Source: Dolomedes plantarius (Eukaryota > Arthropoda > Arachnida > Araneae > Dolomedidae). From it: 64,000 bases of DNA. Location: positions 48,615,031 through 48,679,030 of the forward strand of contig OU015493.1 in assembly GCA_907164885.2 (NCBI GenBank), read 5' to 3'. The position numbers and the translations under genes are program-made. This document shows positions 13,909 to 24,454 of the stretch, one piece after another. Below the pieces are notes generated by a model that searched no databases, had not been told where the DNA came from, and saw only the letters and a list, made by a program, of their open reading frames with translations. How positions within the stretch are numbered: the stretch's first letter is position 1; each line of letters opens with the position of its first letter.

Positions 13909-14140
13909 GACCTTTTACAGTCACAGATACATTATGACCCTTAGATTATAGTGCATTCTTAAGGGCGACTGGAGATATATTGACTGGATTATGTTAGTAT
14001 TAACGTTTAACAATTTTACATGTAAATGCAGCTACTATGAACGCAAAGTTTACTGATACAGGTTTGTTTACCCACTTTCGTCCTCTTTAATTCTCTAAAG
14101 AAAAACTAAATCTTGTTTTGAATTTCTAATAAATTTTTTT
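13909..14140. other. Short spacer
   Basis: No feature is recognised between the SINE and the minus-strand LINE fragment. Confidence 0.4.
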
Positions 14141-14852
14141 TTGCAAATTTCTAATGGCTGGGACACATGAAATTATAATACAAACAACTAGTAAATACAA
14201 AAAGGAAACAGCAGCAGATATAAAATCAAAAAGTTCAAGATATGACCAAAGGTTATCGCCCCAAGAGTCTTCTTGCCTCCCAATATCTAGAAACGTCAGT
14301 ATCGCTATGGAGAGTTCTACAGACACGCAGTCCATAGGCCATTTTTAACACACAGGGGACAGGCAGCTTCAGCAAGAACTGCAATACGACGCAGATGAGC
14401 AGCAAGGTAGTTATACTCAGTAAATAGACGAAAAGTAGCCACTGCCACACGTTCTTGTTTATCAGGTACATCTAAAAAAGCATTTTTTTTTTCATATTTG
14501 GTTTCCGTTTTACATATGAGTTCATCCCGGTATGTCAACTGCATAAATTGTCTTATAAAGAGTTTAGAAGTGAAAAAAGAGGTCTCTCGATTAGTACAAT
14601 GTATCAGCATTTCCCCCTTTTTGGCAATAAAATCTGCCTGATCGTTCCCATGTAAATTGCAGTGGCCAGGGATCTATTGTAAAACAACACGTTTTTGCCA
14701 AGACCTCAAAAGAAAAAAAAATCGGCAGATCTTGACATTGAGAAATCTTATTTGATAGTGGAGACTGGATAGAACTGATGGACTGAATGGCAGCCTGTGA
14801 AACTGGCAGTAATGCAACATTTTTAAATTTACATTGGTGACAAGTTAACTGT
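14141..14852 (-). pseudogene. LINE (I-superfamily) RNase H second half and C-terminal zinc region
   Basis: On the minus strand this continues the RNase H domain that begins at 15410-15550. It reads KNVALLPVSQAAIQSISS (SDSQAAIQAI-type motif), then QWIPGHCNLHGNDQADFIAKKG at about 14630-14690 with a stop replacing the Trp codon. After that come QERVAVATFRLFTEYNYLAAHLRRI, a Cys-rich CPLC segment at about 14360 and YWEARRLL at about 14270. The layout parallels the C-terminus of the LINE at 47105-51020 (AVAEFRITVGHDCLANHLHRIGI; PLCGKDE; YWSARHL). It is 5'-truncated, carries frameshifts and is dead. Confidence 0.8.
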
Positions 14853-14856
14853 TTAG

Positions 14857-15409
14857 GGACGCTATGTACTAAGAAAAATAGTCGTATTTCCTTTTTTCTC
14901 TTCTTGCAGATTCTTGTGGTGGGAGGAGTCCAGTTGACAGTTCGAGAATTCCACCCCCTTTAGGATTGACATTTTGAGGAATTGTAATGGCTCTCTCTCT
15001 ATAGGGGAGTTAAGCGCTGCCCCAAAATTTTTTATTTAAAATATATTTTTGTCAACTATTTACAGGTACATAAATGCTGATAATCAAATAAAATTGGTAT
15101 TGCCAGATAGCCTGAACTTTTCTGCAAAGCGCTACAGGATTCATTTTATAAATTTCGTCCACCAAAGAAATTTATGAGCGTTTAAATCACACTATACCAG
15201 ATTTTCTCCCGATTAATTTAAATTTTAAAATATTAATTGCATTTAAAAAAAAAACGAAAACTGTACACAAATGTAAAATTTCTTTCTCTCTGACGGAGTA
15301 CAATTTGTTTTAAAAAATCTTTGAATCCAAGTATGTAATCCGTGGACAAATTTTCTCCATAGGTTAACATTGAGGTGAGCGAATCCAATGGGATTAGTAC
15401 ATAGCAGCA
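14857..15409. mobile_element. TTAA-target MITE, family A, copy 1 (553 bp)
   Basis: It is bounded by inverted termini GGACGCTATGTACTAAG and TTAGTACATAGCAGCA, flanked on the right by TTAA (15410-15413) and on the left by its mutated form TTAG. It matches the 551-bp copy at 51907-52457 in opposite orientation over its whole length (for example CAGTTGACAGTTTGAGAATT-like and GCAAAGCGCTACAGGATTCA blocks). TTAA duplication is typical of piggyBac-superfamily insertion. There is no transposase; the frames inside are chance. Confidence 0.88.
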
Positions 15410-15550
15410 TTAAGTGCGATGCGAATCTCCTCCACTTCACCGTCAATACCATACTTTCCAAAAGGTGCATAGAAGGAAAATAATTTCGGGAAGACACCGG
15501 CTCCAATGTTCTTATATCTTGAAAACTGTGACACATCCATATAAATCCTC
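15410..15550 (-). pseudogene. LINE RNase H domain, first half
   Basis: The minus strand reads IYMDVSQFSRYKNIGAGVF, then FSFYAPFGKYGIDGEVEEI and RIAL. This corresponds to the IYTDGS...GAGV...FDGEV..I..AL segment of LINE-encoded RNase H. The TDGS signature is altered to MDVS, so the first catalytic region is changed. The domain stops at the TTAA where MITE A has inserted; with the MITE and one TTAA removed, the frame runs straight into the half at 14141-14852. Confidence 0.78.
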
Positions 15551-15555
15551 TGGGG

Positions 15556-15640
15556 TGCAATGTAGTTCCACCTCCTCGTGGTGCACCCTGGGCAACGTCT
15601 TTGACGGCAAAGTGAACTACTGTTTTGTCATGCGATCTTT
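15556..15640 (+). mobile_element. Fragment resembling a LINE 5' leader
   Basis: GTAGTTCCACCTCCTCGTGG, then GCACCCTGGGCAACGTCTTTGACGGC, resembles the leader at 47117-47165 (TAGATCTACCTCCACGTGG...CCCGGACAACGTTTTTTACGGC). A related string occurs at about 59128-59170. It is oriented opposite to the adjacent RNase H fragment. Confidence 0.5.
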
Positions 15641-15714
15641 TTTATTTCGAATAAAGTAGATACTCAGAATACAATAAAGGACTTGAAGATCTCAAGAATG
15701 AAGATCTCAAGAAT

Positions 15715-15818
15715 CCATCTGGTAAATATAATTGCCATCTGGTAAATATAAATTGCCATCTGGTAAATATAAATTGCCATCTGGTAAATATAAATTGCCA
15801 TCTGGTAAATATAAATAA
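15715..15818. repeat. 22-bp minisatellite, about five copies
   Basis: The unit CCATCTGGTAAATATAAATTG is repeated head to tail. It is preceded by a 15-bp direct duplication, GAAGATCTCAAGAAT, at about 15683-15713. The repeats have no unique spacers, so this is not CRISPR-like. Confidence 0.95.
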
Positions 15819-16078
15819 AGTGTGCTTGACGCAACCACATCTCGATAAGGTAAAGGATTGCAAATATGTACATCTCCAGCGTTCACGACTATTTTGATGA
15901 ATGTCTTGCAATAAAAAATGTTTTACTCATTCACGGGAAAAAATTTCATAATGTGTCGCTATGTTTATCTAAGCCTGAAAAAAGAAAGAAATATAATCAA
16001 ATATGATTTGTAAATGAAAATACTGCACAACGTGTGGTCGTTTGAAGACTTTTGTTCAGAAAAAATCAAAGATACTCT
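15819..16078. other. Spacer
   Basis: A short CGATAAGGTAAA motif (about 15843) recurs near 24756 in the tail of a SINE. Nothing else is recognised. Confidence 0.35.
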
Positions 16079-16486
16079 TGGGTTGGCCAAAAAGTTCGTT
16101 CGGTTTTTAGTAAGATGTCTCTGGTAGCACTAGTAGTCTTAAACGGCATTAAATACAATTTTGTCACATTGTGTGAAGACAAGTGTCATATCGGCTTGCA
16201 TTTAGAGCAAAAACTTATCAATTGGTGATTATCCGTGTAGCCATTTTACATTTTGAAAATGGACGATAGTTATCAATATTTCCGTCATATCACGCTTTCT
16301 TATTTCAAGAAATATAAAAACCCAAATAAAAGTTTAAAATATGTTTTTCGGGAATATAGTATTATGAAGTTGCTTAGAAAATGGCAAAAGGTAGTGGAAG
16401 TGAACGGTGAACATGTTGTATAATAAAGTTATTGGTGAAAATCAAAAATGTGTCTTTTATTTTTACTATTTTTTGGCCAACCTGAT
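16079..16486 (+). mobile_element. Internally deleted mariner element (MITE-like)
   Basis: The ends are mariner-like inverted repeats: GGTTGGCCAAAAAGTTCGTTCGG on the left and TTTTTTGGCCAACCTGATA on the right. About 400 bp remain of a ~1.3-kb element. The 5' non-coding part, an ATG-led reading frame and the 3' end are preserved, while the catalytic core has been deleted. Confidence 0.85.
16259..16423 (+). pseudogene. Mini-frame fusing mariner transposase N- and C-termini (54 codons)
   Basis: The frame starts ATG at 16259 with MDDSYQYFRHITLSYFKK, the beginning of a mariner transposase. It ends in LLRKWQKVVEVNGEHVV and TAA at 16421-16423, which resembles the usual mariner C-terminus (W.KCI...G.YF). 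There is no stop in between, so the internal deletion left an open in-frame fusion lacking all catalytic residues and most of the helix-turn-helix. Whether it is expressed is unknown; survival of a short frame by chance is plausible. Confidence 0.7.
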
Positions 16487-17204
16487 AGTACACAAAATAA
16501 GGAATAATTACTGATTTTTTTATCATAATTATTACTAATTAGCTTGCTCCTTTTCAATAGTTATCTCAATTTTAAAAGTTTATGTTAGTACAATGTTCAA
16601 ATTAGCTTTATTTTTTGTTTATCACTCATTAGTATGCCGTCCAGTGTACATCAAATAATGTATGTAATATAATAAAAAAAATTCAATTTTTGACCATGAA
16701 CAAAATAACTAAATTTATATATCAGTGTTAGCATAAATATTATTTTATCTATAAACAAAATTTAACTAAAAGTCTTATTATAATCAACGGAAATACGTTT
16801 CAAATTAAATTTCAGTACTTTTTTTTTCAAAGATATGTGAATGTGTTCAGTGACATCATAATTCCCATATACGAGATACTGACCACCTTTCCAGTTAGTA
16901 TAGAAAGAGCTACATATTTCCATTTCCAGTTACAGTCAAACAGATGAGGTTAAAATTTAAGATGTTTACAGCGTACGGGAATGTTTTGGATTAGGAGCAC
17001 ATCAGGAGACTACTCTATTTGTATGCGGGACTTTGTGTTTAAAAACTTCATTACATCAATTAGATCTAAAAACAATGTTTTTTTTAACATTTATTTCAAA
17101 TTTTCACACATTATTTTACATCTCGTTCAACTGCATGCTTCAAATTGTAATACAGCGAAAATCGAATAAAGTAGATGTGAATAACAGAAATGAGAGATAG
17201 ATAG
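16487..17204. other. AT-rich spacer
   Basis: No gene or repeat boundary is recognised. Confidence 0.45.
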
Positions 17205-17660
17205 ATGTTGTTGTTGTTTATAAACCCTCCTGGCCTAAATTTGCTACTAGAGCAGGTCCATATGTCCATAAATCCTCAAGAGGTTCATTAATAGGCGAAG
17301 ATCTGTAATAAATACTCCCCTAGACAAATTTAAGCAAGTCGCGATGTGGCCAGGATTTGCCTGTTAATTATTACTCTTTTTACAAGTGGGGAAGTTTTGT
17401 CCCTTATGCTGCCTCATCAGGGCAAGGTAGTGGCACTGGACGGAATGGGTGAAGTACGTCGGGATTTAATTTCTGGTAGGGCCACCCTGGCCGTGAAGGT
17501 CATTCCTTTATGTCCAGATAAAGTTAGCAAGCACTTGGAGCTAAATCTGTCTTGTACCTTTTGGGAATCCTGGTCCTTGACCAACAGAAGCTGTCCCCCT
17601 TATCCTACTAGCCTTAGCGATGAGAGAGAAAGAGATTCACAGAGTAAGTGGTGTACAGGA
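17205..17660 (-). mobile_element. Probable SINE/retroelement body with (CAA)n-type tail, minus strand
   Basis: On the minus strand the stretch ends in GGCCAGGAGGGTTTATAAACAACAACAACATC, like the tail of the SINE at 13543 (GGCCAGGGGGCATTAGCAACAACAAC). The body is GC-richer than its surroundings. The plus-strand frame 17346-17711 is fully contained here and has no recognisable protein motif, so I treat it as incidental. No tRNA head is seen. Confidence 0.45.
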
Positions 17661-17715
17661 ATTTATAAAATTAATTATATTACTTGTAACATAATTACAT
17701 TTAAAATTTGAATAT

Positions 17716-17960
17716 GTCGCCCACGTGGTGTAGTGGTTAGCGTTCTTAGCTGCCTTTTGCATTGGGCTTGGGTTCAAATTCCGAATAAGGCTTGGTTGTT
17801 TCCGTGTCGTCCCCTTTATAGATAGCTATTTTACTGGTTAGCTATTATAATAATCTAACTAGTAAAATAGTAATCGCTATTTTACTGGATACATTATTAT
17901 GGAAGGACCATATAATATATGGTGCTCCCATAATAATGTAACCAGTAAAATAGCGGTGAA
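17716..17960 (+). mobile_element. tRNA-derived SINE with inverted-repeat 3' half
   Basis: The head has A box TGGTGTAGTGG and B box GGGTTCAAATTCC. The 3' half contains two foldbacks built from CTATTTTACTGG. Its end, ATGGTGCTCCCATAATAATG, resembles the minus-strand copies at 22710-22905 (ATGGTGCGCCCATAATAAAG) and about 56655-56822 (GGCGCCCCCATAATAAAATG). Confidence 0.65.
17826..17955. repeat. Two adjacent foldbacks sharing CTATTTTACTGG
   Basis: Foldback 1: 17826-17841 pairs with 17855-17870 (16-bp arms, one mismatch). Foldback 2: 17875-17902 pairs with 17928-17955 (28-bp arms, one mismatch). Four copies of one motif lie in alternating orientation within 130 bp. Confidence 0.92.
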
Positions 17961-20205
17961 TAACAAAAGGTAAATGTCTAACGACAAGCGACTCCACATT
18001 GGACAAAATAATTGAATATAGATATTAAAATGTAATAAAATCCCCCAAAAAATATTAGAATGCTTCTTTTAGATGTTGCTTGGTAAATAAATCATGTTGA
18101 CTCCAAGAAGTCGATGAAGTGTTGAATTGGGTTTCATTCCTTTCTATTTTAAAATAACCTTCTTGATCTCTTTTAGTAAGTTAAAGCTTTTTGAAATTTA
18201 TTTGCATGAGGACAGAATCATTAAATAGCTTATTTTACCACGTTCAGCCAATGAAAGTACGCAAGCACTTTTTGATCAATAAACTAATCGAATCAGGAAT
18301 TGCTCTGTTCAGAGATTCTCGCAAAATAAAATCACCTTTCTATGTGAAAAAATCTGTGAAACCGTGGTTTTTCTGTAATATGTTATATGGGGTCCACATG
18401 TATTAAAAATTGGCGTAGTTATAATATTAAATAAAAATTCAATATCAAAGAATCGCATTTCTTGCTTTTCCAATTTTTATTGATTTTCCAGGTAATAAAA
18501 TAGGGGTTGAAATATTATAAGCAAATGAATAGTTGCTATGCATGCAACTACTGTCACACTGGTGTCAAATGTGAATAGAAATACACATATGAACTTAAAA
18601 TAGCATATAACGAATATATATATATAAATAAACCTCGATATATATATATATATATATATATTCGTATGTGTGTATAAACCTCGAGATCACGAAAATCAAA
18701 GGCATTGGATTTGTATATACTTTTACAAGTCTCAAAGAAGTACAGTTAATTAAAATTTTTTGATGACTCTATTGAAAGATTGTACAAAACATTTCATTCT
18801 TTTTCCGTAAATTCATGAACATCACTTGAAGTCAAAACCGAATCCTTTAAGTTTCCTAACTAAATAAATACTATTACTCATTTACAGAAATTTAATTTTG
18901 AAAACAAACGGTTAAATCTGTTTGCGTTGCAGTCGCAGAATTTCCTATATAAACGCGTGGTAAACAAACATTTAAATTCTGATTATATAAAAAGGTTCAT
19001 GAAGGCTTTTGTGGCTCTTTTAAAAGTTCTTGGAATATTTGCATTTTTATTCTTTTCTTAATTTTTGAGTCTGTTAAATTTATGTCTTAGGAGACTCAAT
19101 TTTAGTTATCTTATTGGTCATGTAAAGTGTTGCTTGAAAACTATTATGACATAGTTTAATACTCAAAATTGAATCTATCATTTTGCAACACTCTGTGGTT
19201 AATCTCGGATTCAAATATATTATTTAAAGCTTCGTTTTTCATCGTGGATTCACTTTTAAATCTCCATTTTCTATCTTCCACATAGTTTGCATAATCCACT
19301 AAACCATGTTGTATGAAGAAAGAACTTTGAACAAACTCATCATGGTTGAAAGATGCAGACAGGTTTGATAATGTTTTACAAGAAAATTTATGAAAGTTTA
19401 TTGGATTTTTAAGCTCTGTATGTCTGTTTATTATCGGGTTGGGATGTTACAACTTTTACGACTGACAGCTATATTTGTAAATTAACAAATTTATATACTT
19501 TTGAGGGCCATGCTTTAGTGTAATGAATGATAGAACACATATTCAGAGGAAACAAAATTTGCACTTCCTGAAACATGAAAAAGTACAGTACTTTTATACC
19601 AATATATTAAAATTCAAATGTGTTTGGCAAAAAGTACACCCATTACACAAGAGGTGTGAGTAAATGAAACTTTAATTAAAAGAAAAATTAGCATTATTAT
19701 TCCACTAAAGTTAACTAAAGCAGGTGTCGATTTGTAACGAGTAGAAACATGTTTTTTTCGGACAGGAACGTGCTTTTGATACTCAATTTATTCTTAAAAC
19801 TTTAAATTTTATCTTACTCCTGAATTCTTCAATTTATTTTTGTTCCCAAAAATGAGAATTATCGCCTAAAAAGATAAATAGTATCAAGAATAGCTACATT
19901 TAAAATTGCTGTCGCGAAGGATGTAAAAACCTTGTAGATAAACACATTGTGAGCTTGTTGCATACACAAAAGTGAAGAAAGACTAAAGTACAAAAAAGAA
20001 CAAAGCTTAGAAATAATAGGGAAATTTTCCCCCTACTCTGATTCTCTGCAGCTGGAGAACATTATTCCCTCTGCGCTATTAGTTAGTGCGTAATCAGCCA
20101 TCTCTACGACATTTTGTAATCTTAACTTCCATTTTAACTTAAAATGTCATGAACCGGTTCGGAGGGTCTTTGAACTCAATTGAGTTACCAATACCCAGTC
20201 GGACA
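17961..20205. other. AT-rich region without recognisable genes
   Basis: Contains only short (TA)n runs near 18617 and 18638-18660, the latter framed by two AAACCTCGA motifs. The frame 18191-18406 has no recognisable motif. Confidence 0.5.
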
Positions 20206-20470
20206 GGGCCCGTGGTAGCCTAGTGGTTGAGCGTAAGGCTTGGAACTCGGAGTGCTAGGTTCGAGTCCCGATGAAACGCCATTAAATACCATTGTGTCTA
20301 GGTCGGATATGGGCATATTAAATCCGTAGGACCGGAAAGTCCCTCTGTGAGGTCAGAGAGGGTTGGAGAAGGTACGATCGCCCCCAGATGTAACTCTTGG
20401 CGGTGCTTTGTCAAAATTGAGGTGTCACTAGGAGGTGGAGTTGGTTCATCTATGCGTTGTCCCCCCAATA
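20206..20470 (+). mobile_element. tRNA-derived SINE, GTAGCCTAGT family
   Basis: A box GTGGTAGCCTAGTGG and B box GGTTCGAGTCCC match pol III consensus well. The body has GTGTCTAGGTCGGATATGGG and GGAAAGTCCCTCTG. The 3' tail GGAGGTGGAGTTGGTTCATC runs into a tandemly duplicated segment. Confidence 0.82.
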
Positions 20471-21029
20471 AAAGTAATCAACTATTCTCGGGGACATTGG
20501 GCAAATGTCATCTTTGACAAGTGCCCCACATTGGCAAATAACATAAACAGTTGGATACGAACTGAACATCCTCTTTTTGGTGTTTGGGTATTGCGAATAT
20601 GGTATTTGTAAATTTCACAGCAAGGCAAACTCATCCCATTTACTTGCGTCATAAGCTTTTTATAATATAAAAGCCGATGATATGCTAATATAAACTAAAA
20701 TAAAATTTATAATCAATCAGCTTAAAGAACTAATTGGTTCACCTATACCTTGTCCCCCAATAAAAAGAATCAACGATTCTCGGGGACATTAGGCAAATGT
20801 CATCTTTGACAAGTGCCCCACATTGGCAAATAACATAAACAGCTGGACACGAATTGAACATCTTCTTTTTGGTGTTTGGGTATTGCGAATATGGTATTTG
20901 TAAAGTTCACAGCAAGGTAAACTCATCCCATTTACTTGCGTCTAAAGCTTTTTATAATATAAAAGCCGATGATATGCTAATATAAACTATAATTAAATTT
21001 AGAATCAGTCAGCTTAAACAACTAATAAA
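20441..21029. repeat. Tandem duplication, two ~293-bp copies
   Basis: Copy 1 (20441-20733) and copy 2 (20734-21029) align throughout: GGTTCA(T/C)CTAT, TTCTCGGGGACATT, TCATCTTTGACAAGTGCCCC, GGTGTTTGGGTATTGCGAAT and AAGCCGATGATATGCTAATA. Copy 1 begins with the tail of the SINE, and copy 2 repeats that piece of tail without the SINE head, so the duplication post-dates the SINE insertion. Confidence 0.92.
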
Positions 21030-22709
21030 GGAGATATCTGAAAAGAAACTGCATAGTTAGTTGTTACTGTGAGAATTATATTTTCTGCCAGGTATAATTT
21101 ATAGTGCAAGTTGATAGTAGTTGAAAAAGGAACTCACACGGCTGATCTAATGCACAAATCATTTAATTAATTCGTTTACATGTACAGAACAGATATAACT
21201 TTTAAAAATGTCTCGATCTGTCTAAGTTACACTAGAAGAGCTATGAAATTATTTCTGATTTAGTACTAAAAATATCTTTATCCACTTCCTCAAGGAAATT
21301 TGTTATCATTACATTACGAATAACTATTTTAGTAACTTTGTCTCTTTAAAAAGAAAAGGATAATTTTCAGACAAAGAATTCTTTATATAATCTAACACTG
21401 GGAAAGAATTCACCGGATATTAAATGCTTAAAGCAGGGTAATATGTAAAAGCAGGGTTTTATTTTTTTTTATTTCAAATTGACATCGATAATTACCTATC
21501 ACATTTTTATTACACTACAAACATCGATGATGTATTGTGGTAGCATTTAAAATCTTATATAAAACTTTTCTTACAACTATAATGTATGAATATTAGTAAA
21601 GAAAAAAAACAGTAAATATATAAATGATTAATAAAAGATATATGTTAATCATTCTTTCCATAATAGACTAATATCCAATAAATGAATGAAAGACTGAATA
21701 TTGAGCACAACCAAGACTCGATACGGGATAAAATATAGGATATTTCATCAATGATGCAGCAGATGATAGCTATAGAAAAAAAATACAGAGGAAAAGTAAT
21801 GATGAAAAAAATGCTTGGAGAGAGTAGATATTGGCATTTGGAATGATATTCATGTGTATACAATGCGTCTTATCATGCAATGAAAACCCCATGATGTGAC
21901 AGAAGATGGAAAGAAGTATATCTACTATTAAATGACGATGGTGTACTATTTGAGATTGCATTAGGAACTGACGAAAATAAATGTGACATTTTCTAGTGAT
22001 TCACATGTATTCATACATATTATATTTTAATGAGAAATATTTAGCCCTTTTCTCTAGAACTATTTTCTATTTCGATATCTAATCAGACGATTTTATATTA
22101 TTTCTTTCCTTGTTCTGTCAAAGCGTCTTAGATCCGAAGAAATGTCATACAGCTATTTAAAGTTTAACATTTTACTTAAATGGTTTTATTTTGAATTATT
22201 AGAAAGCACCAAAACTTGTCATTGATTAATACACATATTCAACATCATCTTAAGTATTATACTTCCAAATGCAGAACACTGTATTTAAAAATAGTACTCC
22301 TTTACAGGTTTTAGTAAAGTAAATTTTTCTTCGTTTCTATCTTATATTTCACAATTGAAACACACCAAAAAGTCAATACGGTTTCATAAAAGGTTCGGGT
22401 ATTTGTATGTGTAATTTACATTTAGATGATTTTTCAAAATTAATCTTCACTTCCTTCAATATGGCTAAAGGTGATATTTTTTTCTTGTCTTTTATATGCA
22501 AAAAATTTCACATAAAATAAGCCCGAAGCTAAAAACATTTTTTTCACCAAAAGGAACATAAAGTATGCAATCATGCTTGGACGAGGGGGAAGGAATTTGT
22601 CATTGGGACATATTTTCTTGTGTTACAAACAAACCAAAATAAGTTTTAAGTCAAACTCTCCTTGAAATTTTTTATTATTACTATTATTATAAATATTATT
22701 TTCCAAAAT
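21030..22709. other. AT-rich region without recognisable genes
   Basis: Frames at 21645-21961 overlap on one strand with no family motif. No terminal repeats were noticed. Confidence 0.5.
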
Positions 22710-22905
22710 CGAATTAACTCATCCCCACCGCGAATCCGTTCGCTACTTTATTATGGGCGCACCATATAGGTAAATAGAACCTATCAGGAGATAATGTCCG
22801 TACCTTATCAGGGATTCGACCTTATCAGGGTCCCTACCTTATCAGGCAGACAACACCATAAAAGCCAGAGACACTAACCACTGGTATATTGGTTAGCGCA
22901 AAATG
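22710..22905 (-). mobile_element. Degenerate SINE with (CCTTATCAGG)n block, minus strand
   Basis: GCGCACCATATAGG with TTTATTATGG upstream (22748-22769) matches, inverted, the 3' end of the SINE at 17716. Three to four copies of a CCTTATCAGG(G) motif lie at 22806-22845. The tRNA head is too degenerate to assign boxes. Confidence 0.5.
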
Positions 22906-23174
22906 TGGGTTCAGATAAAAATTTGAGGAGTCGCAAATAGTCGGAAGTAAATTTATATCATATTGAATTACTTATAGAAAATTTGCTACAAATTTTCTAT
23001 AATTACAGGATTTTAATATTTTTATTAATATTTTTATACGCTGAAAAAATGCATGATATGATATTATTACATAAGGTGTGAAACTATCTTACAAAGCTAT
23101 ACTTACATTGCTTCTGTTCGTATTTACCTATGTACAAGACACTAGGTTTTAAGTATTACTAGCTATAAGAACTG

Positions 23175-23600
23175 ATCAACAATCAAAACTTAAATCAGAA
23201 GGGGGTATGAGAGTAGCACTCTCAAATGTTTCACCAAATACTGAACAAATATTATGTGAAGTCCAGTCTCTCATTCTCAATTATTGTATTCTATTTCAGT
23301 TTTATGTAAATAAATGAAGTGTATAAAATTCGATGTTTTAATACGAAGTTTATAATATTGATTTTCTACTGTACTTTATAATCAACAATGAACATTAAAA
23401 CCGGAAGGCGGTATCAGAATAGCACTTTCAAAAATTCACTAAATACTGAACAAATATTATGTGAAGTCCAGTCTATCATTCTCACTGATTGTATTCTATT
23501 TCAGTTTCATATAAATAAATAGATTTTATAATATTCTATGTTTTAATACGAAGTTTGTAATTTTGATTTTCTACTGTATTTGAATTTTAATTTTCGCAAA
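23175..23600. repeat. Tandem duplication, two ~215-bp copies
   Basis: Copies share CTGAACAAATATTATGTGAAG (23241 and 23456), GTATTCTATTTCAGTTT, ATGTTTTAATACGAAGTTT and GATTTTCTACTGTA. They are diverged by scattered substitutions and lack coding potential. Confidence 0.88.
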
Positions 23601-23633
23601 TTTTCAGAGAAATTAAATACAAATATGTATTGA

Positions 23634-23705
23634 CTAGCTGAATACCACTACTTCACTACGGAGTACATTCAAATTAAATTCAGCGGTCAATGTGTGTAAT
23701 TAATG

Positions 23706-23765
<60 letters not shown>

Positions 23766-24382
23766 AAAAATAGTAACGGATATTTTTATATACAAAATAA
23801 TGTAGAAGAAAATATTCAAATTAAATCTAATAGAACATACTAAAGAATATAGTGCAGTTAATATAGTACAGTTTGAGTTACATATCTTTTACTGTATTTT
23901 AATGTACTTTTGTAAAATGTCCAATCATCTGCCGCATTACCAAGAGAAAAAATATTTTTGTCTATTTCATTGTTATGCACGTGACGATAATTAGTTTAAA
24001 GTATCCAAAAAAGAAAAGAAACCACGTGATCAGCATTTAAAAAATGAAATTCTAAAAATTAATATTTAAAAATTCACCAAAAATAAGAAAATTGAGATAA
24101 AGATTCGAAAACGATTTAATTTTAAAGGAACCTGTATGATCTTTCTCGTGATATAAATTTTAAAACCCTCAGATTTTAAATGCAAACTTGAAAAAAATTA
24201 CAAAAACAGCTTAAAAATTTAATTTAAAAATATCAAAGATGAATTTTGCAAATATCTTTCATAGTGCACCCCTACACTATGAGAAGAATCGCCATGCAAA
24301 ATTTCAGTCCTTTAGGTCCAGCGGTTTGGACTGTGCGTTGTATGTCAGTCAGTCAGTTACGGAACTGTTTTATATATATAGA
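23634..24382 (-). mobile_element. Non-autonomous Helitron-like element, copy 2 (minus strand)
   Basis: On the minus strand it starts TCTATATATATAAAACAG (plus 24382 downward) after A and ends GGTATTCAGCTAG (plus 23634) before T. It is collinear with 12336-13036, sharing the ACTGACTGACTG subterminus, GTAGGGGTGCACTA, the CACGTGATC/GTGCATAAC blocks and an AATGTACTCC-type 3' end. It contains a (TA)n tract at 23710-23761 near its 3' end that copy 1 lacks. Confidence 0.78.
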
Positions 24383-24454
24383 TTGGAAAATAAAGTTTTA
24401 GTCACGTGAGTTTTGGTAAAAACAAGTATGGAATAATTGTTCTAAATCCGAGCA

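Noticed and set aside
15243..15560. 105-codon minus-strand frame
   Set aside because: It straddles the MITE A end and a different frame of the RNase H fragment; the RNase H reading is the one with motifs.
15715..15818. Five 22-bp repeats that might suggest a CRISPR-like array
   Set aside because: The repeats are directly adjacent with no unique spacers, and the context is eukaryotic; it is a minisatellite.
17346..17711. 121-codon plus-strand frame starting MARICLLIITLF with a signal-peptide-like start
   Set aside because: It lies wholly within a probable minus-strand retroelement body with a (CAA)n-type tail. It has no family motif, and the hydrophobic start is short and could be chance.
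20206..20285. Possible tRNA gene because of strong A and B boxes (also at 1900, 17720 and 58440)
   Set aside because: No paired acceptor stem or complete cloverleaf is seen, and each is followed by a repeated non-tRNA body; they are SINE heads.
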